This document shows, piece after piece, positions 30,201 to 41,879 of a stretch of 64,000 nucleotides of DNA. The stretch is from the NCBI GenBank assembly GCA_038087015.1, contig JASBNA010000007.1, positions 992,001 to 1,056,000 of the forward strand. The letters run 5' to 3'. The notes beneath the pieces were generated by a model. That model saw only the letters and a program-made list of their open reading frames with translations. It had not been told where the DNA came from and did not search any database. Within the stretch, counting starts at the first letter, position 1. Each line of letters begins with the position of its first letter. Position numbers and translations under genes: made by a program. Origin of the DNA: Cerrena zonata (Eukaryota > Basidiomycota > Agaricomycetes > Polyporales > Cerrenaceae).

Positions 30201-32736
30201 TTAGGGGGATGATTTGGGTTGGGAAGGCGCCCTCAAAGAAGACTTGCGCGACTTGGGAGATGGGCGTCGCGGAGGTGATGGCGAACCTGGTTCAGAATCT
30301 TTGAGAGGTCCAGTAAACAAGTGCACCATAAGAATATCCAAATAATAATAACTTACCAGAAATAATCTCTGGACTTTTCTCTGGAGTTTTCGCTCTTGGT
30401 CTCTTAACACTAACAGGTGTCTTCGAATTCGAACGAGCAGCTTTACTCGGAGATTTCTCGCGAACCTCTGGCTTTTCCTTCTCCTTCACTTCCTTTGTCT
30501 TTGCTACAGCTTTCCCCTTAGGAGACGAAGGTTTGCTACTTGGACTTCGCGTCTTCGCCTTGACAGGTGAAGGGCTCTTCCGACTCGGTTTAGGAGGCGA
30601 ACTTGTCGTCTTCTCCTTCTCCTTATCTCTCGTAGATTGAGATTGCGATATCGGTTTCACAGGAGAACTGAACCGTTTCAACGAACTTCTGGCCAACGGG
30701 ATATCCGAATCCGAATCCGAGCTGAACGAAAGCACACGTTTCCTCTTGAATCCTCGTTTCATTAGAGCAGGTAACGGAGAACCAACGTCCACCGAACCCT
30801 CCTTAGAAGGCGATCGGAAAGGAGTAAAGTTCTTTGCGAATTTGGATTGTAGCTCGGGGGACGAGTCATCCCACACGCCAGAGTCTCTTCCTTTGCCCTT
30901 ATCCTTGTTGCTCGAAGTAGGTATCGCAATCGAGCTTGGTTTATTTGCAGGAGCAGGATTAGACTTCTTTGGAGGGTCCTTAGACGCCGAAGGTTTGGGC
31001 GATGTAGTGCGTCTCGGAGGAGGTAACGAAGGAGCTCTACTAGGTTGTCGAGTTATCACAACTTCAGCTCTGTTCTTCCGACTCTTGTGCTCTGGCTGAG
31101 CTTCAGGTAAATCAGGTGGTTTCGATGATCTAGCTTTGGGAGTGGTAGCAAGTCTAGTATCACCCTTATCCTTCGTCTTCCCAATGTAGTCGCACGTGAA
31201 GAGATAAATGCATCATCTAGATCAGAATCCGAGTGATGAGCTGAAGTAACAGAGGTTTTTCGTTTAGGCATAGGTTTCGGACGTGCTTTGACAGGAGAAG
31301 GGTCGACCGACGAGACGATAGGGGAAGAGGGAGGGAGAGGGGAAAACGAGCGGAGTGTCTGAAAGGAATCATCAAGGAATGGGTTATCTGTGGATGTGGG
31401 CTCGTCTGAAAAGGAAGGAAGAGATGATGATGAGCGTGGCGGTGTAGGTAGTTTAACTTTCGAAGAACTCGCTACGGGAGGAGGGCTAACTGCACGAATT
31501 CTTTTGGCAGGTGTTTTGGACTTGGCGCGTACAGGAGTTTGGGGGACTGAAGGTGGAGGGCTGAGGGAACGTACACGAGAAATAGGAGTCTTGGATTTCC
31601 CTCGAGATGGTGTCTTCGAGTATGAAGAAGCAGGAGTTTGAGATGTAGCTCGAGATACAGGTTTAGATGGCGTCTTCGTCTTTGAGGGCGAAGAACGCGG
31701 CGACTTTGAACGTAGTGGCTGTGTAGTGGGCCGTCGTGTTGGTGAATTGAATGGTGAAGGAGTAGGCGATGTCAAGTCGATAACTTCTGGGAAGTGTAGA
31801 GGGGGAGTGCTAGGTTTCCGAGGTGGTTGAGGTGTCTTGGCATCTACTATTACGACCTCCTCTTCCTCCCACTTTGCAAATTCGTCTTCCGAGAAGTCAT
31901 CGTCCGTATACGTTCGAGGTCCAGGGGTGATCATAGGGCTACTTGGAGGAGAGCTACTTGGTGGTGGTAAAGACGCACCGCTAGTAGCATGTACATCTTC
32001 CTCGAATGATGTATATCCCTCTTCAAGTTCGTCGGCATCTTCTTCCCCAGAATCAGACGAGAACCTTTCAGCAAGGGCTTGCAGAACATCTTGGATCGAC
32101 CCCTCATCATCTTCCTCGTCGAACTGCATTCTTCGATTAGCCTCCAAAAATGCCTGCAAATCGTCGCTGTCCGCAGGGTCCACCTCACCAATGGGCGGTA
32201 ACCTTCTTCTCGGGATGTTCTTGAACTGCTGCAAGCCGTTCATGGACAGTGGAGTCTGGCACCGACGCAAATGCATCAATTTCATCGACATCCTCGTCCT
32301 CATCTTCATAATCCGTTGCGCTAGCATCCCCTTCCCCCCGCATGCTATCAGCCAACAATCCAAAACCTATCCTCTTGTGTTTCTTCAACACCCCTTTGTC
32401 TTTGATAATCACATCGTGTTCAAAGTCAATAATATCATCTTCATCCAGGGGCCTTACATATCGTTCCTGCAATTGAGACCAGACGTTCAGAAGACGTAAA
32501 GCAGAATGTCGTCTATCATCCTGTATTTCTTCGTCAGTACGCGAGGAGGAAGAACCAGGAGTAGAACGCGTCAACGAGGGAAGCGAGCTTGGAGTAGAAG
32601 CGAGTCTGGGTCGTTTTGCAGGAGGTGGGAGGTCCCGAGATTGGTGAGAGATAGGTGGTGACGCAGAGGGGGTGATGAGTGCTGTGGTGAGTGATTTAAA
32701 GGGCTTGGGTGCAGATGAAGGACCAGCATCTGTCAT
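30201..32736 (-). CDS. Large disordered acidic Ser/Pro-rich nuclear-type protein with a weak Scm3/HJURP-like motif; frame broken
   Basis: The ATG is at 32736 (MTDAGPSSAPKPFK). The first segment contains RLLNVWSQLQERYVRPLDED, DDIIDFEHDVIIKDKGVLKK, IGFGLLADS. This recalls the DDIIDL..GEIVxDRGxLR pattern of Scm3/HJURP-type CENP-A chaperones, but the likeness is from memory and weak. The rest is acidic and then Ser/Pro/Lys-rich with many SPxK/TPxK motifs, typical of chromatin proteins. The register moves by +1 near 32200 (QEHPEKK to LPPIGEVD) and again near 31190 (ISSRA to KDKGDTRLATTPK). A good intron (30356-30299, GTAAGT..AAAG) joins the last exon 30298-30201. The gene product is unknown; centromeric function is only a suggestion. 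Confidence 0.45.
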
Positions 32737-32749
32737 GCTTGGTACCACT

Positions 32750-35700
32750 CAGACTCGAGACAGTTAGTTTCGTACGTTGTCCAATTATCTCTGAGCTCAG
32801 TCAACTTAGGCAGACGGGGGAAGACGCGACATATTACGTAAGCGACGCGATCGCGTTTTGGGCAAAGTACTTGTGAGGCTTTCACACCGCAACTTCTACT
32901 ACTAGTACTCTACCATGAATGCACTGGCTATTCTGGAGACGTGTATATACTCTCATCTCACATCGAACTCCAAGGTCTAAATTTTGACACTGTTTCCCGT
33001 TCATCGCGCTTGGTGTTATTGGGCCGTTCGTCTTACTAACAACTTCCCAACTCCCCCCAAAACTGCATGTATTGTGTCTCTTTAAGACCTCCCTACTGCT
33101 CACATAAGATAGGATCCTGATCGTCTTAACTAAACTCGGATTGAAACTTGGAACATTTTTACCTTGGACAACCTGGGAAGGTTGATTTCATACATTGTAA
33201 TTGGACTAATGGTCGATCAATATCTGCTCCTTATGGGTCCTGAAACAGTGTTTATTTGGATATTGGCTACATGTTATCAGTATGTCGTACTCTCTGCAGT
33301 ATCCTACACACTTATCAAACCCTATCCCCATACCAGCCAACACACTTGTACACACATTCAAATATCAATTCCTTTGGGTTTTACAGTCAGTCCATCTCCA
33401 CTGCGGAAGATATCTTCTGGCTCAAACGAGTCGAATACCTCGACGTCTATTTCCCAAATTGATTCTCAGTAGTCGTGCGGAAAGCATGGTACACTGACGC
33501 TTTTACTGGACTTCTTCTCTAAAGTTGCATGCTACGAGATGGCTGGACCATCCCGAATATTATATTGATTATCTCAACCATGTCACAGCAACAACTACAG
33601 CTACGTATACTGGATCTAACTTGTCCGCTCTTGGTGTCGCAATTTTTCACAAACTGTCCATCCACTTCGACTTTTGGATGCAACGTTTCTTGCAGAGTAC
33701 TTCGAAGAGTTGATTAGCTGTGAATTATTTTGGAGCTCCGAGTCTTTGGTAATTTCTCGTTGTCTAAATGAAATTGCATTCAAAGCACTCTGATCTTCAT
33801 AACAAGGGAATTCTCCGCAGATATCAGAATGAACCAGTCATTGGTACAGTGCTACTTTGCACAAAATAATGATACGTGGGCAGTATAAACTAGATACAGG
33901 CGACATTGCAACACGAGAAGAATGATGTCACTTGGGAAATGCTGTCTTCGCGAGTTTCTTGCTGCAACTTCAAGATTTTGGATTAGGAGGTAGGCACATG
34001 TCTTGTATAAACGATAAGTAACCAGTACTCAAAGATGTTTAGTTGGTTCCGAGCCTCTTAGCTTGCAACAGGGATGACGCAAAATTCTTGACACGAAAAA
34101 TGCCACGATGGGATTGGCGGGCTCCTGAACCTACAAAAGTAAGATGGTCAACTAAAACGAGACGTTTACAACCGAATTGCCGAGCCTAATATCTTATCCA
34201 AGAGTTGCCTATCATGTTAGTATCAAGATCATATTCTCAAGTCAATGGCAATCTAATCTCTGACTCCGGTCATCCAATGTCACAAGTAAATCATCCGAGA
34301 ACCAAATGTCATCATACCGATGAAAAGCAAGCAACCCTGGAACTGCTTTTCGGGGATAGTATAACCCCTTGTCATGTATACGGGAAGAACTTACGCCACA
34401 ATCCAGACTCGTCTGCATTTCGAGAGTAATCATATGAATCTACGAGCATGGTATAGGTGAGGTGAAAAAGAACAGTGATGAATGGAGAAATCCGACATCG
34501 ATCTAACATCTAGTGGTAGATACAATCTATGCAATATGACGATGCTCTTTCGTCACCCCTTCAATTGTCAATGAACAAAGCGTCCGGCTCCTCCTAATAT
34601 GCGATTCGAGGCCTAGTTAATATTGGTCAGTGCAAGATGCATACTCCCGTGATTACACTCTTTACGTCTAAAGTTCAGGATTTGAAATTCCTGATAGGAT
34701 GAGGTGCTAAGAAGGGGATCAGCGACACGCAACCGTGTATGTGATGAATACCGATGCGGCGAACATCGGTGTCGGTGGCGTCAGAATGAACAACCTAGGC
34801 TTTGGCCAAGATGTACTGAGTGCGTCTGAAGGACAGGCCAGCTCGTGAATGTGGATACCAATTGAAAGGAAGCCGTCCGGCAGTGGTAGCAACCCTAACG
34901 TACTTGGGCTCTTATCGTATGTCGCCGACTCGGAGTAGGTAAGATATGACAATATTGTACTCATTAACTCACGACGTAATAGCATCATCTGATTTTATCG
35001 TGTCGTTGCATACGAATTTTCCGCGTCATCAGCTTCAAAGCGGAGGTGTAGGGAGCGACACGATATCATGGTGATAGTCGCTGTCGGGTGCACTTGGTGA
35101 TAAAGGATGTTTCCGAAGATAGCCCATGGTTGTCGTCCGACGATCAGGGGAATACTTGTGAAACCTGACCAAGAAGGCGGCATGTATCATGAGGGACATC
35201 AGACAACAGCGACCGTCAATAGTTCGTGTGAATACAGCCTTCAAGCTGAAGATACGGCAATGGAGTAGCAAATTGTCGTACGAACGATTGATTTCAACCT
35301 GCACCTGGTATGCATGCTGTCTTCAAAGATGCAATGAGATACTGCAGGTAGTACGCCGCAGTCCGCCGAAGCCCTGAGGTGTTTTGGCGGGACGATCTGG
35401 TCACACGAGAGGAGTAGTTTGCAAAACTCGTGTTCTCAATACGAAGTAAAAAGGTATCTGTATCTGACGCCATCTATCTCTATCTTAAGTTCGTCGGCCT
35501 GTTGAGATAGCACTGTAAAAAATTGCGAAGTGTGAGAAGTGCTGCGGTAGACGTGGGCCGAAATACGACATCACCGAGTTTAAACCGTTGTTAGAGATAG
35601 CTGCCACTAAAGAGATCAGGAAGATATCAGCTTGTATCCATTTTTTGTGGACGCGACATAGTGTACTATGGAGTTCCTTTGTCGTCGATATCATTCATTC

Positions 35701-36324
35701 CTTCTATCAATCCGCCACAATTTCCCAAATGAGCATGATGCTCGCTTGCTCGGCATCGACCGAGACAGCGACGACCTTCCAAGTCAGCACTCGCGCTTTT
35801 GTGGCTACCATTACTACCAGGCTAGACTGTCACTTATGCTCGCGTTCAACATAAAGTTTGGCAATTCAATTAGAGGATTTGGGTTATAACCCAAGCACAT
35901 TCGTTCATTTAGCTTCTTTTTAGTGCTATGCCGACCTCGTTGCAGAGTTCAGGCTCATGGTCACAACATGGCCCGCCATCCCGGGAAGTACTAGGTTCTG
36001 AGTCTTCTTGTGGGGGAGATGAATTGTGACGAAATACCCTCGTGTCCTTACCAGGTACTGACACCATGAGCCCGTGGTTCTGCCGACTACTCCCGACGGT
36101 CTGCATCCTTCGAATATGGCAGGGGTCTCTGCTCGTGTGACCACCCATATCTGACCGTATCCCTTATAATTGGGCTCCAACCAACTCTGTTTGCTCGCCC
36201 AACTGCCACTATTCCCATGCCTATAAGCTTTGATATTTCTATGTCTACAGACAATCCAGTTATGGATCGCCGACAAAGTATTAAGGTCAGTCTTACCGAA
36301 GTTATTACGCACAACATCTCACAG
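32750..36324. other. Gene-poor stretch of about 3.6 kb
   Basis: Only short frames on both strands, none with recognisable domains, good start contexts or consistent splice sites. No terminal repeats found. It may hold decayed sequence or long regulatory DNA between the Scm3-like gene and the Cys-cluster genes. Confidence 0.4.
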
Positions 36325-37424
36325 CTTTATTCAGAGGTCGCGCCATTCGTGTGACGCTACGGTCATTGGTCGAAGCCATTTCGAAGATTTTATGCTCGAG
36401 ATTGGTGCAGATCCCCGCATGGCACATCTGTGTTGTGTCCCTCGTCCTGGTACGTTCTTCAACCTTTGGTGTATTGAACTGAAATTAATTTGGCCCTTCC
36501 AGAAATCCTACAGGCTTATCATGATTCCAAGAATTCAAAAGCTAAATCTCACGCGCATGCTCAACATTCCCTGCGTCATAAGCAAGTAGAGAATGCCAAA
36601 GTTGGTCCATTTTCATTCCATAACTTTGTACCCCGATCTGATTTCGGCAACCTGGATAGTCTCCTTCTAGACATTCCACTTCGCACTCTAACGTGCCGTT
36701 TCCCTCCGCCCATGACTCCGCGACTGGCAACTCTGTTGACCCGAGTTTGCTTCGAACTTTGGCTCGTGTGACCTCCAATTCGCCATTGAAACCTCCTACC
36801 AAAACAGTGCCTGTATCTAAAGCCCGCACTACTTCAGGGGTGGATAGACAATCATTCTCATCCTCTCGTCCATCTTTACCTGCCGCAGCAGCTCGTGACA
36901 AGCTTCACGAAATTGTTGTACAACAAGACATCGTCCGTAGATCAACACATGGCATTATCCAGTCGGATGATGACTCACTTAGGTATTGGACCATCGAGAA
37001 TAATCCTCACTCCCGCCCAGCCTGTACATCATCCCCTTCGTCTTCCCACGCGAGCTCTTCGTCGCTTGATATTTCAAGGAGTCGGGCACCTTCTTTCTCC
37101 TCTATCGCCACCGCGTCCTCATCGGAAGGACCAAAAACGCCTCGACCAAACTCACCCATCCATACTCCCACTCATGATTTGGACATGAGCCTGTCAGAGG
37201 TCGAACATATGTCAAAATTACGGACACCCGCTGCCTGCGTGACCTGTCGTAAATCCGGAACAAACTTCCCTAGTTGTTCGAAATGCGGCAGCATGTGGTG
37301 CTCAAGACAATGCAGAGTGAATGCTTGTAAAAGGGGCAATCACTCCTGTCATAGAGCTGTCTCCGGTGTTTTTAACGCCACCGAGTCGCATTCAAAACGC
37401 TTAATCCAGGGCCATGCTGAATAA
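36325..37424 (+). CDS. Cys-cluster (MYND/HIT-like zinc finger) protein A, 5' end uncertain
   Basis: Probable exons are 36325-36449 (acceptor CACAG), then 36503 onward (acceptor TTCCAG), giving GADPRMAHLCCVPRPEILQA and FSFHNFVPRSDFGNLDS. The frame then shifts near 36660 into PSRHSTSHSNVPFPSAHD and stays open to TAA at 37422. The C-terminus has CVTCRKSGTNFPSCSKCGSM then WCSRQCRVNACKRGNHSC. The spacing is Cys-x2-Cys-x8-Cys-x2-Cys-x4-Cys-x3-Cys-x8-His-x-Cys, an arrangement like MYND or HIT fingers that bind proteins. The middle is Ser/Thr/Pro-rich and probably disordered. No ATG start could be fixed; earlier exons may lie upstream. A related gene follows at 38747. Confidence 0.5.
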
Positions 37425-38746
37425 AATCATCTTTCCGTGCAGGTTATCCCATACCAGGCTATCGTCTAATTATTGCTCTTGCGCTTATTCTCAATACATC
37501 ATCCCGGTTATGCGTCACGGGAGAAGCAAGACGAATTCTTCCACAGCGCCAGCTATGTTTAAAGGAATGACCAGGGGGTATTCGCAGGTCGGAATGCTCT
37601 TAGATAACATTGACTTATAGTATACACGGCGCGGTATTCGATAACATGTTTCGTATAACCTTTCCAAATTTCGTATCGTCTCTTGCAGTTGTTGTTTCAA
37701 CTTGTGTAGCGTTAATTCCTACATGACAAAATTGGTGCGCGAGACTCGTCACAACTCGCACCATCTATGCATATCAGATTCTCTTCCGAAACACTGCTTG
37801 AATAGTCGTTATAGAACTCTACCCAAGGACAACAGAGGCCAGAAACTTACTTTTGTTTTCTATGCTGGATACACCGAAAGTACACCGAACCTGTGAACGC
37901 CACTGAAGACACCGTTGTGACATTATTACTTCACTATCACATACTCACTGTACATACGATACGTAATTTATTGTCTCGTGAACGTGCAATTGGGTCTGGA
38001 CTGTTGTTGAGATGATCCACGATGTTGCGTCACCGCCATCATATTTGGTATCACCTGGACTTGCCGTCCCATGAATGACCCGTATCTCTGCAGCGACTAC
38101 TTGGTAACTGCGTCTATTCTATGACATCTCCGGTCAGGAAAGGTTAGAATATTGGAGATGCAGTGGTTCAGGCCAGCTCCGAGTTCTTACATTTCTTCTC
38201 TTGGCGTAAGTTTGATATTTTCAGGGATGGCACAGCCGCCGCTCCTCGGGAGACGCGGGAGGCGATAAATATGGCCCCAACAATTTACTATCTCCTATAT
38301 AATCTTTGACTGTGACTACTACCTCCCACATACGTCTGTCCCTACTACCGCCTTCTGATAGCTACTCCCTGACGATTTCTGCGAAACCTTACTGAGCAGG
38401 CGCTCCGAACTTCCAGACACGACCTTAGGCGCAGAAGTTGACTTCTGTGAGAAAAAACTTAAAATAATCACTGGAAGTTGTAAAGGTTGGTCGTGTGATA
38501 CATAATTGCTTATCCCTCTCGCTGATAAAATGGACAAACCCGTCAGCTAGGTCACTCATACCACTCCCCCCACTGTTGTGTAATGTCGGTAGTCGCAGTA
38601 CAAACTATTGAGAGTTTTTCGCCGGGTTCTTTGGTGCGTTTCTCGACTACCTGCCGCATGCTTCCTCGCCTCATGACCGCCACTGTCCTCAGACTCTTGC
38701 GTCGAGCCGCACCCATAGAAGTGCACAACCTGACAGAGTCAGGGTC
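37425..38746. other. Spacer between the two Cys-cluster genes
   Basis: About 1.3 kb without a supportable gene. Confidence 0.4.
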
Positions 38747-39580
38747 ATGTCTTCCTCGTCGTCTCGTACGACCAAGTCCGGACCTAGTCCGGCACCCGCC
38801 TCGCACGTAGCTTTTCCGCAGGCTGTACATAATCTACGCCGCGAAAGTCATACACGCACAAGATCCGCCACAGTTTCCCCTGCTCCACAGCTCTCTCAGA
38901 CACAAACAGGAAGACACAGAACTTCCTCTACTACGTCTCGGGCTATGTCACCCACAAACCATACCAGAGAACGCGTATATTCATTTTCCAGCTTAGGTGC
39001 AGGTTCTATCCCGAAAGCCGATGCTGTTAAACCAGTGACGGTAGGCTCAGAGGAAACTATTGGATCATTTACACCTACCAGTTGCCCACGACAACATTTA
39101 CAATCAGTATTAGGAACATCCTTCCGCACAGGTCAGCTGAAAAACATCGCACGGCGATTAAAGCTTAGCACCCACTCTCTACCCCCATACAAGTCATCGC
39201 GTGGTCCGGATGACGTCTGTACAGTCTTTCCCTCTCCACCAGATTCACCCCTCCCATCTATATGTCGTACCCCTTCTTCTGAGACTGACTCAGAATACTT
39301 CCCCACTGCTCCATCATCGGCTGGTCCCCTTACACCAGTCCACTCTACCACCACTTCACCCACTCTTCGAAAACGGAGTCTCCAACCATCTGAGATATTG
39401 GAGGTACTGGAGGCTCAGTCGAAGTTCCGTGTTCGCACATCATGTGCTGCATGCCACAGACCAGGATCCAATTTCCCCTGTTGCCCCCGCTGTGGTGAGA
39501 TGTGGTGCTCACGCGAATGTAGATTAAAGAGCGGAAATGGAAGGAGACATATCTGTTCTAACATTTCTAATGGACAATAA
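38747..39580 (+). CDS. Cys-cluster (MYND/HIT-like zinc finger) protein B
   Basis: 277 aa in one exon from the ATG at 38747. The first 230 residues are Ser/Thr/Pro-rich and likely disordered. The C-terminus reads FRVRTSCAACHRPGSNFPCC then PRCGEMWCSRECRLKSG..RRHIC, matching gene A in ligand spacing and in the shared SNFP/TNFP and WCSR words. The two are therefore neighbouring paralogues, with similarity confined to the finger. No enzyme domain is attached. The finger is probably a protein-interaction module; partners are unknown. Additional 5' exons cannot be excluded. Confidence 0.62.
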   Translation: MSSSSSRTTKSGPSPAPASHVAFPQAVHNLRRESHTRTRSATVSPAPQLSQTQTGRHRTSSTTSRAMSPTNHTRERVYSFSSLGAGSIPKADAVKPVTVGSEETIGSFTPTSCPRQHLQSVLGTSFRTGQLKNIARRLKLSTHSLPPYKSSRGPDDVCTVFPSPPDSPLPSICRTPSSETDSEYFPTAPSSAGPLTPVHSTTTSPTLRKRSLQPSEILEVLEAQSKFRVRTSCAACHRPGSNFPCCPRCGEMWCSRECRLKSGNGRRHICSNISNGQ

Positions 39581-39981
39581 TTCGTATCTCCAGTTTTGTT
39601 TCACTTTGTCGTTAAGTCCCATTTCATCTCCAAGCTTTCTTGTTAATAGTTTTGTCTTCTTCACAGCAATTCTTATGTGCACTAGCTAGATTGTCTCGTA
39701 CGTCCATGTCCTCTTGTCCAAGTATTACATGCCTCTTGTCACTTGTTTTGTAGTCAATAACATTCTATATCTGCCTACCCTATCATCCTTTCGTTGATGA
39801 TAACTTCCCAAGGTTTCGGAGTAGCCAATCTGAGTCTGGGGTTCAAAACTGACTGGTATATCAGCGTATCCGATCAAGCGGCGCAAAAGAAGACCTGTCA
39901 TTCAGGCCCGCGACTATTCAAGCGGTCCGTACGTGCGTATGATATATGAGAGCTAAAAACAGCGACGGATTTGCACGATCC

Positions 39982-41614
39982 CTAGTCGAAGGTAATCTTC
40001 TTCCCCTGTGAGGGCACAATTCCAGCACTCTGCTTCTCCTTGAGACGTTTCTTAGCTTCCCATGATGGATGCAGTGGTTTGTCTTCCGTTCTCGTCTTAT
40101 CAGCTGTAACAGGGTGCAAACGTAAGTTTTCTCATCGTTCAGATAGGACACACGGTACGACCGAACTTACCTGGAGCTGGTTGGGGTTGAGCAAGGTTGG
40201 ACCCTGAGGGTATATTGCCATGAGGACGTCCAGCTGATGACTGATTAGGCCGAGCTTGGGGCCATCGACCCTTCTGCGGTACTTGTTCTTGTTGTTTCTT
40301 GACATGATTGGCATTCCTGCCGAATTTCTTCTCCCAAATCCTACGAAGATAGATAAGCTATAGGCACAATCGTCGGCCCCTTAGTAAAAACACCGTGACC
40401 TACGCTCTTCTCGCTCTTTGACCACGGCGATTCTTCCTAGCACCCCCGTCCGCAGCGTCTACATCAACTTCCTCGATGTCAGAAGCGTCAGAATCACCGC
40501 GCGTGAACCCCACAGAGAGAGACGGAAGGAATGTTGAATTAGCACTGGAGGTAGTTGGTTTGCTTTTGCTCGCTCGTGACGTTTGAACGCTGGTCTTGTG
40601 GGATGGTCTTTCGACATTTTCGTCTGAGAGATCGCCGTCTTCAGTGTCTTCATCAGAATCCGCGCCACCGTTGACGGATCCAGACTCCCAACCGCCATCG
40701 TCAATATCGACATCATCGTCATCCACAATTTCCAAACCTTCTTCAAGTCCATCCCCTGAAGTGGAGGCGTTTGACGGCTCACTTCCGGCATCCTCATTGA
40801 GAGGGATGGAAACTTTCTTGATCGATGGTTCCGCTTTTGAAGCTTTCCTTGGCCGTGGAGGAACATCAATATCTTCTTCCGACTCTTCTTCCTCGCCATC
40901 AATAAGGCGTTCGGTTTTAGCAGGAGGGTTCAAGAAGTTTTTGATATTCTGAATAACAGTCGCCACCTCTGCTGCCAGAGCTTTAGAACTTAAAATATGT
41001 GCATGCACTTTTGCCGCTGAAGAACCTGGCTCAGCGAGAGTAACCAAGCTGCCTTCCAGTTCAGCAGAGATAGCGGCAAGGACATGTTCGTTTTGTACAA
41101 GTGTACGATCCTTCCTAAGTTTTGTTTTCAAGGCAGTGTTTCCGAAGGGTTCCGGGTCAAGATTCTATAGGGGTAGCGTAAAAATAAATTTCAATAGGTG
41201 TGATTGAACACATCGAAATGACCTTGATAATTTCCAGCTGGACCTCCAGTTCGGTGATCTCAGGTGCGGACGAATCCTTCGCCCTGGAAATGACAATCAG
41301 ACTGTGTTTCGTAAACAATGGAATCACGCACCGTAGACCCTTTAATTTCTTTACAATCTTCTGAGTTTCGAAAGACTTCGCTTTCTTGGCAGCCTTCCGT
41401 ACTTCACGGGCACCGTGATGCTTTACAACTTGAGATCGTCAGAGGAATCACAAGTGAAGAGAGAATTGATGCACACCAATTTTCCTTGTATTTTAGAGCC
41501 AATGTCGTCCTAACATATATGTTAGCAAAAGTGCAGGAGGAAGCTACTACAATGCCATACCTCACTGTCTCTTTTGCGTTTGAGATTCGGCTTCTTATCG
41601 TTCGTTGGAGCCAT
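39982..41614 (-). CDS. BUD22: BUD22/SRFBP1-family ribosome biogenesis protein
   Basis: Seven exons: 41614-41561, 41509-41477, 41420-41332, 41283-41223, 41164-40404, 40340-40171 and 40103-39982, giving 429 aa with all phases consistent. The N-terminus shows the family's KLHHGAREVRKAAKKAKSFE then TQKIVKKLKGLR, followed by a coiled segment and NLDPEPFGNTALKTKLRKD. The middle is strongly acidic (DDDDVDIDDGG). The C-terminal signature is RKNRRGQRARRAIWEKKFGR, NANHVKK and LHPSWEAKKRLKEKQS, ending QGKKITFD. In yeast Bud22 is a nucleolar protein needed for 18S rRNA maturation. It is divergently arranged with cofactor D, 265 bp apart. Exon 2 is only 33 nt. Confidence 0.9.
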
Positions 41615-41879
41615 TTTTGTCGGGTTCTCGACGGTGAAGAACTGGGTATTTCTGAGGTCACTGAGATATCTTTTACCAATGTGAGCCTGAAGTGTAGTGT
41701 AGTGAAAGCAGGTGCTGAGTAAAAGCAAGTTCAATGATATTGCCAGTGAGTTCACTGGCACATTTTGGAAGCGCCAGTCGATCGTTTAGATCGGGTCTCA
41801 TCGAGAGATCTTGGGCTCCCGGGACTGCTAGTAAGACGCGTCCAACTTGTCCATATCACCTCATTGAATCTGTTTTGGA
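41615..41879. promoter_or_regulatory. Shared divergent promoter region of BUD22 and cofactor D
   Basis: 265 bp between two start codons facing away from each other. Both promoters must lie here or overlap the neighbouring 5' ends. No clear TATA box was found on either strand, as is common for housekeeping genes. Confidence 0.6.

Noticed and set aside
32150..32215. 36-nt intron to explain the frame change in the Scm3-like gene
   Set aside because: Too short for this genome, and the join leads into the wrong frame.
36693..36695. GTG at 36693 as the start of Cys-cluster gene A
   Set aside because: It is not an ATG, and conserved-looking coding sequence and good splice sites lie upstream, so the gene extends further 5'.
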